A stretch of DNA of 64,000 nt, from NCBI GenBank assembly GCA_028554645.1, contig JAQOOI010000012.1, forward strand, positions 124,001-188,000. Reading direction: 5' to 3'. This DNA is from Omphalotus guepiniiformis (lineage: Eukaryota; Basidiomycota; Agaricomycetes; Agaricales; Omphalotaceae). The notes below the pieces were generated by a model. The model was given only the letters and a program-made list of their open reading frames with translations, searched no databases and was not told the DNA's origin. A program made the position numbers and the translations under genes. Shown piece after piece: positions 11,810 through 21,788 of the stretch (position 1 is the stretch's first letter; every line of letters begins with the position of its first letter).

Positions 11810-14271
11810 ATGTCTTCACCTGGCCCAGGACTCCCTCAGACGAACTCTTTAGATGGCGAAACTGTTCATGCGCATGAATCAGTTGTACAAGACTCCGACT
11901 TTGGATTCCAGGAGAAGAAGATCGTGGAGGTTGATGCAGATGTTGAGGCGACGCGGATGCGGAAGGAGTCTTCCAGCGATCGGAATGGGAATGATGAGGA
12001 TGATTTTCCGGATGGTGGATTGAAGGCTTGGTTGGTAGTTGCGGGGGTGCGTAGCCTAGGAATTTGTACTCGTGTGGTGATAACTGAACTAATGAACGGG
12101 TTTCTTCGTAAAGGCTGCATTGACTACGTTCGGGACGTGCGTCGCGTCTTCTTCACCACATCGATTCAATAAATAATCTATATCTTATCCTATTTTATAC
12201 CCGCCTACTGTATAGGTTCGGTTTCATCAACTCATGGGGTGTACGTCCACGTCTGTCACTTGTGGCGTTTGGCTTTCTGAGATCTTGACTTGATATATAT
12301 AGGTTTTCCAATCATATTACGAACAAACGATTCTTAAAGATTCTTCACCTTCTGATATGTACGTCCACGTCCCTCCCCTCTTTTACTTCCCACCGCCTTG
12401 ACTTACTTCTACCACCACATACTCTACCTAGTGCTTGGATTGGTTCCGTGCAGGTAAATCCCTCTGAAACTTATCCATGCGATAAAGTACGGGTACTAAT
12501 GACGGTTGCAGTACGCAATGGTATTCTTCCCAGGCCTAATAACAGGCCGTCTATTCGATATCGGAATCTTCAAAATACCCTACTTCATCGCTAGCGCGTG
12601 TTTAATCGCGGTTTGTTTCTTAACGGCGGAGTGTAAAGAGTATTGGCAGTTTCTTTTGTGTCAGGGGTTTGCTTTGGGGGTGCGTCGCGTCGTGTCCATT
12701 ATTCCCTAGGTCGTCTTGGCCCGTACTAATTCGCGACTCCCCCCCCTGATGTGTAACGTGTTGTGTTGCGTGCATGCGTGTGTGGGGTAGATTGCGTGTG
12801 GAACGACGTTCGGACCTGCGATTAGTGTGATTGGACATTGGTTTAAGAGGAAGAGGGGTTTGGCGTTGGGGATTAATGCTGTTGGGTCTTCGTTGGGTGG
12901 GACGGTGTTACCGATTGCTGTTAGGAGGCTTATTCAAGAGGTTGGGTGAGTCATCCCCTACCTACCCCCGCCCCCATGTGTCCCCCGCCCATGTGTCTGT
13001 CCCTCGCCGGTAGCTGAAGCGCTGACCTTGATCTCGACCTCGTAGATTCAAATGGACAATGCGAATCATCGGATTCATACTAACCTTCGTATTCACACTT
13101 TCGAATATGTTATTACAGAGAAGACTACCTCCGATTGATGTTTCGGGGGGGTTGTTTAATTTGGGAGCGTTTAGGGAGGGAGCGTTTAGTGTTTATTGTT
13201 TTTCGTGTCTTGTTTCGTTTTTGGGGTTGTATACTGGTGGGTCCCTGAGTTGCTTCGTTTCGTTTCGAGTCCCTTCGTTGCTTCCACTTGCTTCCACTTG
13301 GTTCCACTTGGTTCCGAGTCCCTTCGTTGTTCCGAGTCCCTTCGTTGTTGGAGACCTTGGTTCGGAAGTAACTGACGTGATCCTGGTAGTATTAACATAC
13401 ATCGATATAAGCGCAGTAGAAATTGGAATCTCGGATGATTTTTCGTTTTATCTCGTTGCGATTACGAATGCGGCATCTATGTTTGGAAGGATTATTGCTG
13501 GGGTTTTGACTGATAAGTTTGGTGCGTTCCTAGTCCCTTCCCCTCCCCCACATCCCCACTGCCCCACGTCATTCTGTTGTTACACTGTGCCTTCGCTAGC
13601 CAGCCTTACTTATTGACACTCTACGTACTACGTACGCAGGCGCAATCAACTTTATAGCTCCGATGACTTTAATCGCTGGTATACTCACATATGCCTGGCC
13701 ATTCGCAAGGAGTCAAGGGTCTCTCATCGCTGTTGGGATTATATACGGGTGGGTCCTTCCCCTCCTACCCCTCCTTCCCTCCCTCCCTCATCCCTCCTCA
13801 CTCCCTCCCCCCTCCCTCCTTCCTATCCCTCCTATACTTTACTCTCAAACTCCCCAACCAACCAACCACTAACCACCCCCTATACACCCACAGCTTCTCC
13901 TCCGGCGCCTACGTCTCAACATTCCTAGTCCCAGTCTACGAACTAGGTAAAGTCGGTGATATCGGTCGAAGAGCCGGTATGGTCATGTCGATAGGTGCTA
14001 TTGGGGCTTTACTTGGTCCGCCGATTTCGGGCGCGATTCAAGGTGGGGATGGTGGTGGTGGTGGGGCGGATAGTTTTGAGGGGGTTGGGTATTATGCTGG
14101 TGAGTACGGTGTGCGGAGTACGCCGTTTCGATTGTACGCCTGAGTGGTACGCTGAGGCTGATTTGTGTGTGTTGGGTGGGGGGGTGTTTAGGTTCAATGA
14201 TTGTTTTTTCGGTGGTGTTGATGCTTATTACGAGGCATTTGGTGCTTAAATCGGTTTGGGGGAGGTTTTGA
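11810..14271 (+). CDS. MFS transporter, monocarboxylate (MCT) type
   Basis: Twelve exons close exactly: 11810-12046, 12114-12136, 12216-12240, 12303-12358, 12432-12453, 12512-12679, 12791-12945, 13046-13236, 13390-13521, 13640-13748, 13894-14099, 14192-14271, giving 467 residues with 12 predicted membrane helices. After an acidic cytosolic N-terminus comes the family signature FPDGGLKAWLVVAG at about residues 66-79, then FGFINSWGVFQSYYEQ, FFPGLITGRLFDIG, the central loop GHWFKRKRGLALGINAVG (helix 4-5 region) and TNAASMFGRIIAGVLTDKFG. This is the fungal monocarboxylate-permease-like group; substrates of most members are untested, so lactate, pyruvate or related carboxylates are only a family inference. 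Intron 8 carries short tandem repeats of CTTCCACTTG and TTCCGAGTCCCTTCG (about 13270-13350). The Gly-rich run near 14050-14070 lies in a loop. Confidence 0.9.
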
Positions 14272-14908
14272 GAGCTTTAGAGAGTTGATGTTGAGGGTTT
14301 CTAGGTAGCGCCGTAGCCTCCGAGGTGAGAGACTTACGTTGTATCTGACTCTCATTGACGACGAACTGATGTACATACCCTCAGGTTCATCGGTTCATCA
14401 AAAAACATCCCTCGGCCCTCGTTTCGAAAATTCGAATCGAATCCGTATCGATAGATAGATAGATAGATTGTGTTATAGTACTGAGCACGCCGTTACTTAT
14501 AGAGCAGGTTCGGGAATCGGGAGGGAGCCTTGGGATGGGTCACCACTGGGTGCGGCACTGTGATGAAAATCAAAAGGGTAGATTTTGAAAAGGAGCATCG
14601 CACGTATGTACTTAGAGTGATACCTTGACTGTGCTGCTGGTGCTACATGCGTTGTATGTAATGATTGATTTATTCAAGGAATCGAAATGAAAGTTTATTG
14701 AAAACACATGGAAGAAGGAAGGAAGTAGATTACCAAGCCGCCCGCAAAACCGCCCGCATGTTCTTTCGGGCCGGTGCCGGACCCTTTTACTCGTAGTCAG
14801 CTCGTACCTTATTATTAGCTGAGTAAACCAACCTCCCACATCTCCCTCCTACTTCATGACAAACCGTACATCAAGTTAACCTACCTAGGTTCAAACGTCG
14901 CAACTCCA
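14272..14908. other. Intergenic, 0.64 kb, with a GATA microsatellite
   Basis: Contains about five GATA units at 14451-14467 and a CCGCCCGC-rich patch at about 14740-14770. No coding signal was recognised before the ATG at 14909. Confidence 0.6.
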
Positions 14909-15989
14909 ATGCAACTATCTCAAACCGGCATCTGCAAACTATTCGACCAATGCGCCCAAGACTCAGATCCCGCCTTGGCAATCGAAGAAGTTCTAAGTGC
15001 CTACATCGCTTGGAAATTCGCTCGTGGACAGAGTTGGGTGTTGGTTTTGGAGAAGTTGAGGTATTTGACTATTTATTTGAGAGTCACGTAAGTATAGTAT
15101 GTGGTTTCATTTGTTGTTGGGCTTTTTAACTGGGTCTAATGCGATTGGTTGTTGAATGGTGAATGGTGTTGATGATGGAATGGTGGATGGTAGGAATCGT
15201 CATTGGGTACTTGAGGTTGGGAAGGATGTGTTTAGAGTGTTGGCGCTTGAAATTACGTTTGGTGGTGGGCTTGTTGGTGCATGTCCAGGTGCGTTTGTTA
15301 CGCAACCACAAAAGTACTTTCACTGATAGAAATTCTTGTATCATGATGTTTTTGGTTTCGTAGCAAGAACACAAATAGGCAAAGACGTATTCAACGATCT
15401 TCGTAGGAAACTAAGCAAGAAATCTTATTCGTTCAGCACGGATCCAGAATATGGAGGTCCTATTACGTTTCATAGACCACGATTTGTGGATGCACCCCCT
15501 AGAAGTGTCTTGCAGACACAAGGGCTTACGAGGACGAGGCGTTTCGGACGAGCCGTCACAGCGTCAGATCAAGACACGACGACAACTTCAACTTTGGATC
15601 CTCCCATCTCAACTATTTTCTCCACTGGATCTGCGGTAGCTTCAGGTACTTCAGGTAGCAATGACCCAGCACCAGCACCAGCACCAGCACCGGTGCCAGC
15701 GGCACCTTTATCATTATCTGAACCCCAACCGAGCTCGGTTTCGCGGGACGCGTCGTCGCAGTCGCATCGGGACTCGAACTCGAACTCGTCTGAAAGACAA
15801 AGATGGTCCGAGCGTCCACGATGGCTTCGTGTATGGTTTCTTACTCGACCGCATTTAGCTGGGGCATCGAGGATGCTTGAGATGTTGGTTCCGGAGTATG
15901 TGTCTCTTGTACCTGGGTATACGTCTTTTAGGGGGACGTTGCCTTTGTATTTGAGTAATCACGATTGTTCGAGGAGTTCGAGGAATTAG
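14909..15989 (+). CDS. Protein of unknown function
   Basis: Three exons close exactly: 14909-15087, 15194-15288, 15364-15989, giving 299 residues. I do not recognise the family. The first 110 residues are well structured and mixed hydrophobic, with ARGQSWVLVLEKLRYLTIY and EVGKDVFRVLALEITFG. Then come a basic stretch (LRRKLSKKSYSFSTDPEY), FHRPRFVDAPPRS, a low-complexity Ser/Ala/Pro linker including PAPAPAPAPVPAAP at about 15665-15710, and a C-terminal block WSERPRWLRVWFLTRP. The coding character is supported by clean GT-AG junctions and by codon use like the neighbours. The start is the first ATG after an in-frame stop; an upstream exon ending near 14888 is possible. No enzyme motif was seen. 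Confidence 0.65.
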
Positions 15990-16883
15990 GGATTCAGATT
16001 GGGATTAGGAGTTGGTAGCGTCTGTGGTGCGAGTTTGGTGTGGTGCGATTTGGGTGGTTGAGGTTGGTGGTACATATGGGTGTTGGGAAAGCTGGGGTCA
16101 GCGGGTTTGGTGTACGGATTGAATATTGAATGGGGATTTTTCTGCGCGTTCTACGTGTTCATTTTTAGAAGGCTTGTTCTATGTCGAATAATCGAATGTA
16201 ACCCAACGAGGTACATGTGCCTCGCGCTCTGCACATACTTATGTAGCAATTACGCCGGATGTCTCGATGTCTACTCCTAGAATCTTCTGTATCGCCTCCT
16301 CCTGTATGATCTGCTGGCTTTGGCTTGCGATCATCGATGGTCTCAGGGGGAAACTCGGTGAGAGCCTGAGTTGGTGCACTTTCAAGCAGAATTCACGAAG
16401 GGTTGAAGGGCGGGGGTGGGGGGAAGGTTCAAAGGGGGCGAGTAGGTAAGTACCTGGGCAGCTGATTGGCTTTTGAGCAGGTGGCGTGAGATAGTGCTCT
16501 TTGATTCGATTATACTCTCGCCATGTTTGAACGAGATCTCATAATGCGAAAGGAAGTTATCACTTTTCTGGTATTTGGCAAACCAATAATATACGATTGG
16601 GATCAAAGCGCAAGCCTCAGCGCTCAAGGCCTCAATTACATACCAAATTCGAAACTCAAGCTTGCTTCAGGGTAGAAGTTTAAAATCATGATCGGCGCAT
16701 CGTGTACAATGAAAACTTCAAAGAATGGAAGATGTCGCTTGTGGGCTGGTACCCTTCACATATGAGTATGTACATATAAAGGTTCGGACTTCATTTTATT
16801 TTTATTTTTCTTTTCTTCCTTCACCATCTCAAAGACGCCACCTTCCTCGAGCTCTCTCCCTCGTATTTCCTACTCACTACTCT
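15990..16883. other. Intergenic, 0.9 kb
   Basis: Spacer between two plus-strand genes. Nothing beyond overlapping short frames was seen; the pyrimidine-rich stretch TTTTATTTTTATTTTTC near 16794-16811 lies in the presumed leader of the TPR gene. Confidence 0.55.
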
Positions 16884-19223
16884 ATGCAGAAAAACTCTGA
16901 ACAAGCTAACGAGCTGAAGGCCGAAGGAAACGCGTTGTTTGTTAAAAAGGACTATGTGGGAGCTAGTGCAAAGTATACGGAAGCTATCGCCCTTGACGCG
17001 TCGAATGCTATTTTATATGCTAATAGGTCTGCTTGTCGTCTGAATTTGAGGAGGTGAGCGTTCTTTCCGCGAATACACGGTTGTCGAGGTGGTGACATTT
17101 CATGTGATATAGATTTATGGATGCTGTTTCTGATGCTGAGGAGGTAAGGTGGTCTGTGAGTTCAATGGTCGCTGTCAAATGCTGATTCATGATGATGTAG
17201 GCTATTAAAATTAATCCAACCTACGCAAAAGCATACGCAAGGCTCGCAAGTGCTCAAGACGTTCGTCTCTCTCTCTTTCTTCTTTTCCACGCACCGGTAC
17301 CATCCCACTGATCCATTCTATCCACATCATGATATCTAGGCACTCGGACAATTCTCCGTCAGCGTCGAAACATGGTCAAAAGCAATCAACGCACTTCCCA
17401 AAACCGACTCATCAAACGCGTCCTCCGAGGCAGCGAAGCAACAGAAAAAACAATACGAAGCGTGTCTTGCTGTTGCACGGGCTTATGATCAGGTGTCGGA
17501 TGATCGAGCAAATGTTTATGTTATTCCGAATACTGTACATGAGGATCTTCCGTGGAAATGTGCGTTGAGGAAGGTACCTGAGCTTGAGAGGAATGGGAAC
17601 TTTATTAGTAGTGTGAGTTCGTGATATTTGACCTACGCCGCTGAGCTGAGTAGAGGAGGATTAATGGGGACTTTTTTCTTACTAGGCTTGGGTTATCTCG
17701 GCTGCTTATCTTGAATTTGAAGAAGGGGTGAGGTTGATGAATAGTGCCTCTATATGGAATGGTGTAATGGTATTCAGTACTTCGGTACGATTTCTTCTCG
17801 CTGCATATATCATATCTTCGTACTTACTACTAAACAACGGACCTTTGAAAGGTTGTAACTGCAATATCAAACGCGATTCTAGCTGATTCGAGGGCTTTTC
17901 ATATTACGGATCCTGAATGGGTATCGCGATATAATCAGCAGGGTAAGCACCTACAACGGTTGTACGTCTGGGCGTGTCGATGACGTGAGTTTTTTTCTAC
18001 AGTGATGGCGGAAGCTCAAATGACTCGAGCATGGGTTTCTGCTGGTCCAGATGTGATTAAACGAGAAGCACTGGAGCGTCTTCGGGTTCAGGGATGGGAC
18101 GCTGTACGACCTGCATTGAGTATTACCATTCGGTGGGTCTTAGACTTTAGTATCCTGACATCGACTGATTGATATGTGTGTTGGTTGGTTAATCGGATAG
18201 CTGCTGGATTTTACATGGATTTGCTGAAGGAGGTTTCAAGGGGAATCAAACTACAAACGTCGAATGTCTTGCGCGTGCTATTGAGATTATCAAATGGGGG
18301 AGGAATGTGTGGGCTGATGCTTCGACTGATAATCGTGGTGTTATCTTTGCAGAGACGTTCTTGAGGGGTGTTCAGAGTCGTCATTTGGATGCGCTTATGC
18401 AGGTTAGTTGTTCGATCTTCCCTTGTTGCTTGTTGCTATTAAAAAGGTTTTTGTACTGGCCGACGACGATGTGGTATTCTCAGTTGATAAAACAATCTCG
18501 AGGCGAGATTAAGAAGACCTTGCTGGAAGAATTGATGGTAGAATGTGATGAAGTTTTGAAGAGCGTTGCTAATCAAGCTATGCCTCCGAGAGAGAATGAT
18601 CCTTCTTTTGTGTTGGCGTTTTGGGATTATACGAAAGGACAGGCGCTTGCGTGAGTACCTTCCTTCAAATTTAAGTGTTTGAGTTTTGGAGAGATGATTT
18701 GTTTATACCACCGCTCGTCGGCTTTGTGTTTTAGTATGCAAGGTTTTTATTATGCGCAGAAAGCTATCGAAGATGAAAGTCAAGGTCATTCCGCAGGAGC
18801 TATAGCAAACGTACGTGCTCAGGCTAGTGTAGCATACACAAATGCCGCAAGATGTTATCCCGAAGATGAGGAACAATATCTCTGTAAGTAGGCATCCTTG
18901 CTTGCTCAACGCTTTTCGGACCTCAATTCCACCGTGATGCTCACGAGCTCCACCATACAGGGTACATGATTGTCGCCGTTGAAAATCAAATGAAAAACAA
19001 AGCACCCGTTAGACTTCAACTATCTACTTTTGAACATATTTGGCGATCACTTGAACAAGTTAAGACGATTTGGAATCATAGTGATTTGATGAATAGTGGG
19101 ATTAGGAATCGGTTGGAACCGTTGAGGAAGGTTGAGAGGGAGTTGAGGAGGTTGGTTGATGAGGGGAAAGTTGGTTTGGATAGTTGTGTTGGGGCTAGTT
19201 ATGATGGAGGGGTTGTGTATTAG
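16884..19223 (+). CDS. TPR-repeat protein, 544 residues
   Basis: Eleven exons close exactly: 16884-17053, 17113-17143, 17201-17260, 17340-17612, 17686-17784, 17852-17942, 18003-18132, 18201-18402, 18484-18650, 18735-18883, 18961-19223. The N-terminal 90 residues form tetratricopeptide repeats: ANELKAEGNALFVKKDY, EAIALDASNAILYANRSAC and EAIKINPTYAKAYARLASA, closest in style to co-chaperone TPR domains of the SGT/STI1/TOM70 kind. The rest (about residues 95-544) is not recognised: it contains HEDLPWKCALRKVPELE, LHGFAEGGFKGNQTTN and a basic helical C-terminus. TPR pairs of this kind bind C-terminal EEVD of HSP70/HSP90, so a chaperone-linked or scaffold role is an inference. The donor after exon 3 (GTTCGT) is weak but is the only one keeping the frame. 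Confidence 0.82.
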
Positions 19224-19868
19224 GAGGCTTGATGCTTGAGCTTGATATGTCGTTGATTGGTGAATGGCACGGTTGCTTGTTGTATTATAGATATCTATAA
19301 CTGTACCGTTGAAGCTAAGTTTTGCTAGTGTTTGTAGCAAGGAAGAAATTATGTAGATCTGACTAGTATTCTGTTTTATCGTCATTGTGCGCTGAACAGC
19401 CTGAGTTACACTGCATGGAGAGCTGTAGTTGGTGGATGTACTGAACGGCCACGAGAAATTCACCAGCCCTCACGTTGGTCCGTGCGCACCGTTTCTTGAC
19501 TGATGGCCGATGCATTGCGCCGCGGCTTGTTTGTGAAGCCGCGGGCGGCACCATGTCGCTGCAGATTGCCATCTTCCCCCCTTCCATCGTTTTCGCGTTT
19601 TTCTTCGCATTTCCAAGCATTTACTTTGGGAAGCTTGGTCTGTAAACTAGAACTCCTGCTCTAGATTTGCTATATGACTCAGAGCCCGCGCAGTGACAGT
19701 TTGTATAGGTGCGTGCAGCTCGCCATCTTACGATGAACAGTTACTCAATTCTTGTGGCTTTTCAAGAAGAAGCATTGGGCATTTACAAATGACAGAAGTA
19801 GCTTTGTAATTTATAGAGTCTTACATCCGAATCGGCAACGAGTCGGCGACGAATTGACAATGCTCGAG
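19224..19868. other. Intergenic, 0.65 kb, carrying a dispersed hairpin repeat
   Basis: Convergent 3' ends of the TPR gene and the dehydrogenase gene. The only structured item is the GC-rich hairpin repeat at 19458-19550. Confidence 0.6.
19458..19550 (+). repeat. Dispersed repeat with a perfect 9-bp-arm hairpin, copy 1
   Basis: About 90 bases that recur in reverse orientation at 58350-58437 with roughly nine in ten bases identical. The core at 19520-19544 is a perfect dyad: arms CCGCGGCTT and AAGCCGCGG around a GTTTGTG loop. The left part shares TCACGTTGGTCCGTGCGCAC with the other copy. Neither terminal inverted repeats nor a target-site duplication was seen, so the class is unknown. Confidence 0.85.
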
Positions 19869-21460
19869 CTATTCGTCCACAATTTGCACCTTGATCGAGT
19901 TGGACTCTCGGTGTATGCAAGTCTCAAATGCATCGATGGTCTTCTCCAGCGGGAACGTGTGAGTGATGAGCTTGTTCGCTTCTGCGAGGACAGCATCGTT
20001 GAGGAGACGGATGACAGTGGGCCAAGTTTGCTTGTAGCGGAAGCTCGTAATGATGCTAAACGACGTCCCCTGTCAGTCTTTTCTGTCTTTTTAATTAACA
20101 ACTCAGTAAACTCACTTGACCTCTCGGAACCCCATAGCCATCAATGGGATCTCAACGTCTGGCTTGCCGCATCCAACTTGGAGTAAAGTACCGCCGTCGG
20201 TGATGGCCTAGGGTTCAGTAAGGTCACATTCTAGTCCACCCAATACATATGAACTCACATATATCGCAGACACAATACTCGATTGTGCTCCAGTACACTC
20301 AAACGCCACTTCGGGTACAAGGTCTGGTCCAAAAACATCTCTCACCCTCTTCGCAGTCTCGAAGCGATCCCACGACATATCGATCTTTACCGTCAAATTG
20401 AACCCTAACTTATTTGCTTGCTTCAAACGCGTTTCCTCGAGGTCCGTGATGCATATGGGGTGAGCTCCAGCAGCACGAGCGCAGAGTGCGGCCGCGAGGC
20501 CAATGGGGCCTGCTCCGCAAACTAGGACTGGCTGGCCGAGGGTGATACGAGCGCGGGACACTGCTCCTGCACCCACGGAAAGTGGTTCGATTAGGGCGCC
20601 TTGGGCAAACGTCATTGAGTCGGGTATTCTAGTTATACGGTGAGTGTGCTATATTTCAATCATACATAAGTGATTCTTACTTGTGAAGGTAGCGGGCAGG
20701 ATGAGATATATAGCGGGCCATTGTACCATGCGACGGCGGCGTTCCGCTGAATCGGACGCTAGGGCATAGATTATATCTTCCTGAGATGCACTGTTGGCAT
20801 TCCCAACAGGCAACGCCAGGTTCTATCGACACGCGATCACCTGATGTTACAGAGGTCGATAAGATGTGAATCAGTCAGAAGCGCGCGATGTTCACCTTTC
20901 TTGAAGTTTGTGACGTTTGATCCAACCTCAAGAATTTCCCCCGCTGACTCGTGTCCTATACAACTCGATTAGTATCGTTGTGAGCATCAGGAAGTGCCTC
21001 TGTACGCACCTAGAATCAGATCGTGATCCACCTTACAATCCCCAATACGTCCAGTCTTCCAGAAATGAATCTGTCCCTAGAGGTTAGTGGGATTCAGAAC
21101 CAGCTAGTCTATCAGGACTAACTTCCGAGCCACAGATTCCCGTTGCGCGTACATGTACGACGCTAATGCAAGTCTAAGTTAACTGGCATCGACGTATAGC
21201 TCAGCGACTCACCATTCATTAGGGCCGCACACAGGGAAAGGGATCTCCTCTTGATATATTCTATGTTCTTTTGTGACCCACAACGCAACATTAGGCTTAT
21301 CCCCCTTCCTCCAGATCTTCTCTGTCGTAATACCTCCCTTTGCCAACTTGTTGGTCAGGACCTCAGATACAATACTTTGATCACCTTTGGTCGTGGCAGC
21401 AGCATTTCTGTCTGCGTTCACTGGCGTCCCCGAAACTTCAGTAGGAACTGGCATGGTCAT
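19869..21460 (-). CDS. Zinc-dependent polyol dehydrogenase, L-arabinitol 4-dehydrogenase type
   Basis: Eight exons close exactly: 21213-21460, 21123-21162, 21010-21076, 20896-20955, 20681-20840, 20259-20628, 20116-20207, 19869-20055, giving 407 residues. Medium-chain dehydrogenase fold with catalytic-zinc residues in GICGSE and GHESAGEI, a structural-zinc loop of four cysteines (CWECQQCISGRYNLC), HFWKTGRIGD as in L-arabinitol/sorbitol dehydrogenases, and the Rossmann motif VCGAGPIGLAA. The acidic residue in ITDLEETR at the end of the second strand points to NAD rather than NADP. It would oxidise L-arabinitol to L-xylulose, or xylitol/sorbitol, in the cytosolic fungal pentose pathway. The N-terminus has an extra 45-residue leader rich in Ala/Thr. 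It is divergent from the sugar transporter at 21789 with 328 bases between starts, which suggests co-regulation. Which polyol is preferred cannot be read from the sequence. Confidence 0.9.
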
Positions 21461-21788
21461 ACACGGATAACCCAGAACTTTGGAAGATTGCCTTTATGCA
21501 AGTACATATAGATGCACGGTATGGTGACCCAAACGGCCACATATAACACCGAACTCAATCTGTTCCTACCGGCGGGCATCCAAACTTGAGCTTACGGTAT
21601 CGGCATCCCGGTCCGGGGTCAGCTGCTTATTTCCCCACATCACCTGGTGGTCACAAGTTTACGGACCAAGAAGGCGTCGTACCTGCGGGAAAAGAGGAAA
21701 TTCTTTTAAGCGACCACTATATAATGTCAACCTACGTACTTTAGCAGATGACTGAAGTCCCATTTTCTGGACTTCTTGTTTGTAACCC
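21461..21788. promoter_or_regulatory. Shared bidirectional promoter, polyol dehydrogenase / sugar transporter
   Basis: The 328 bases between the two start codons contain two sites matching the fungal carbon-catabolite repressor consensus SYGGGG: CCGGGG at 21613-21618 and GTGGGG read on the minus strand at 21633-21638. A TATATAA at 21718-21724 lies 65 bases before the transporter ATG. These are consensus matches only; Cre1 binding is an inference from the carbon-metabolism role of both genes. Confidence 0.5.

Noticed and set aside
14740..14770. CCGCCCGC-rich patch as a third copy of the hairpin repeat
   Set aside because: It shares only short GC-rich words and lacks the dyad arms and the flanking block of the two true copies.
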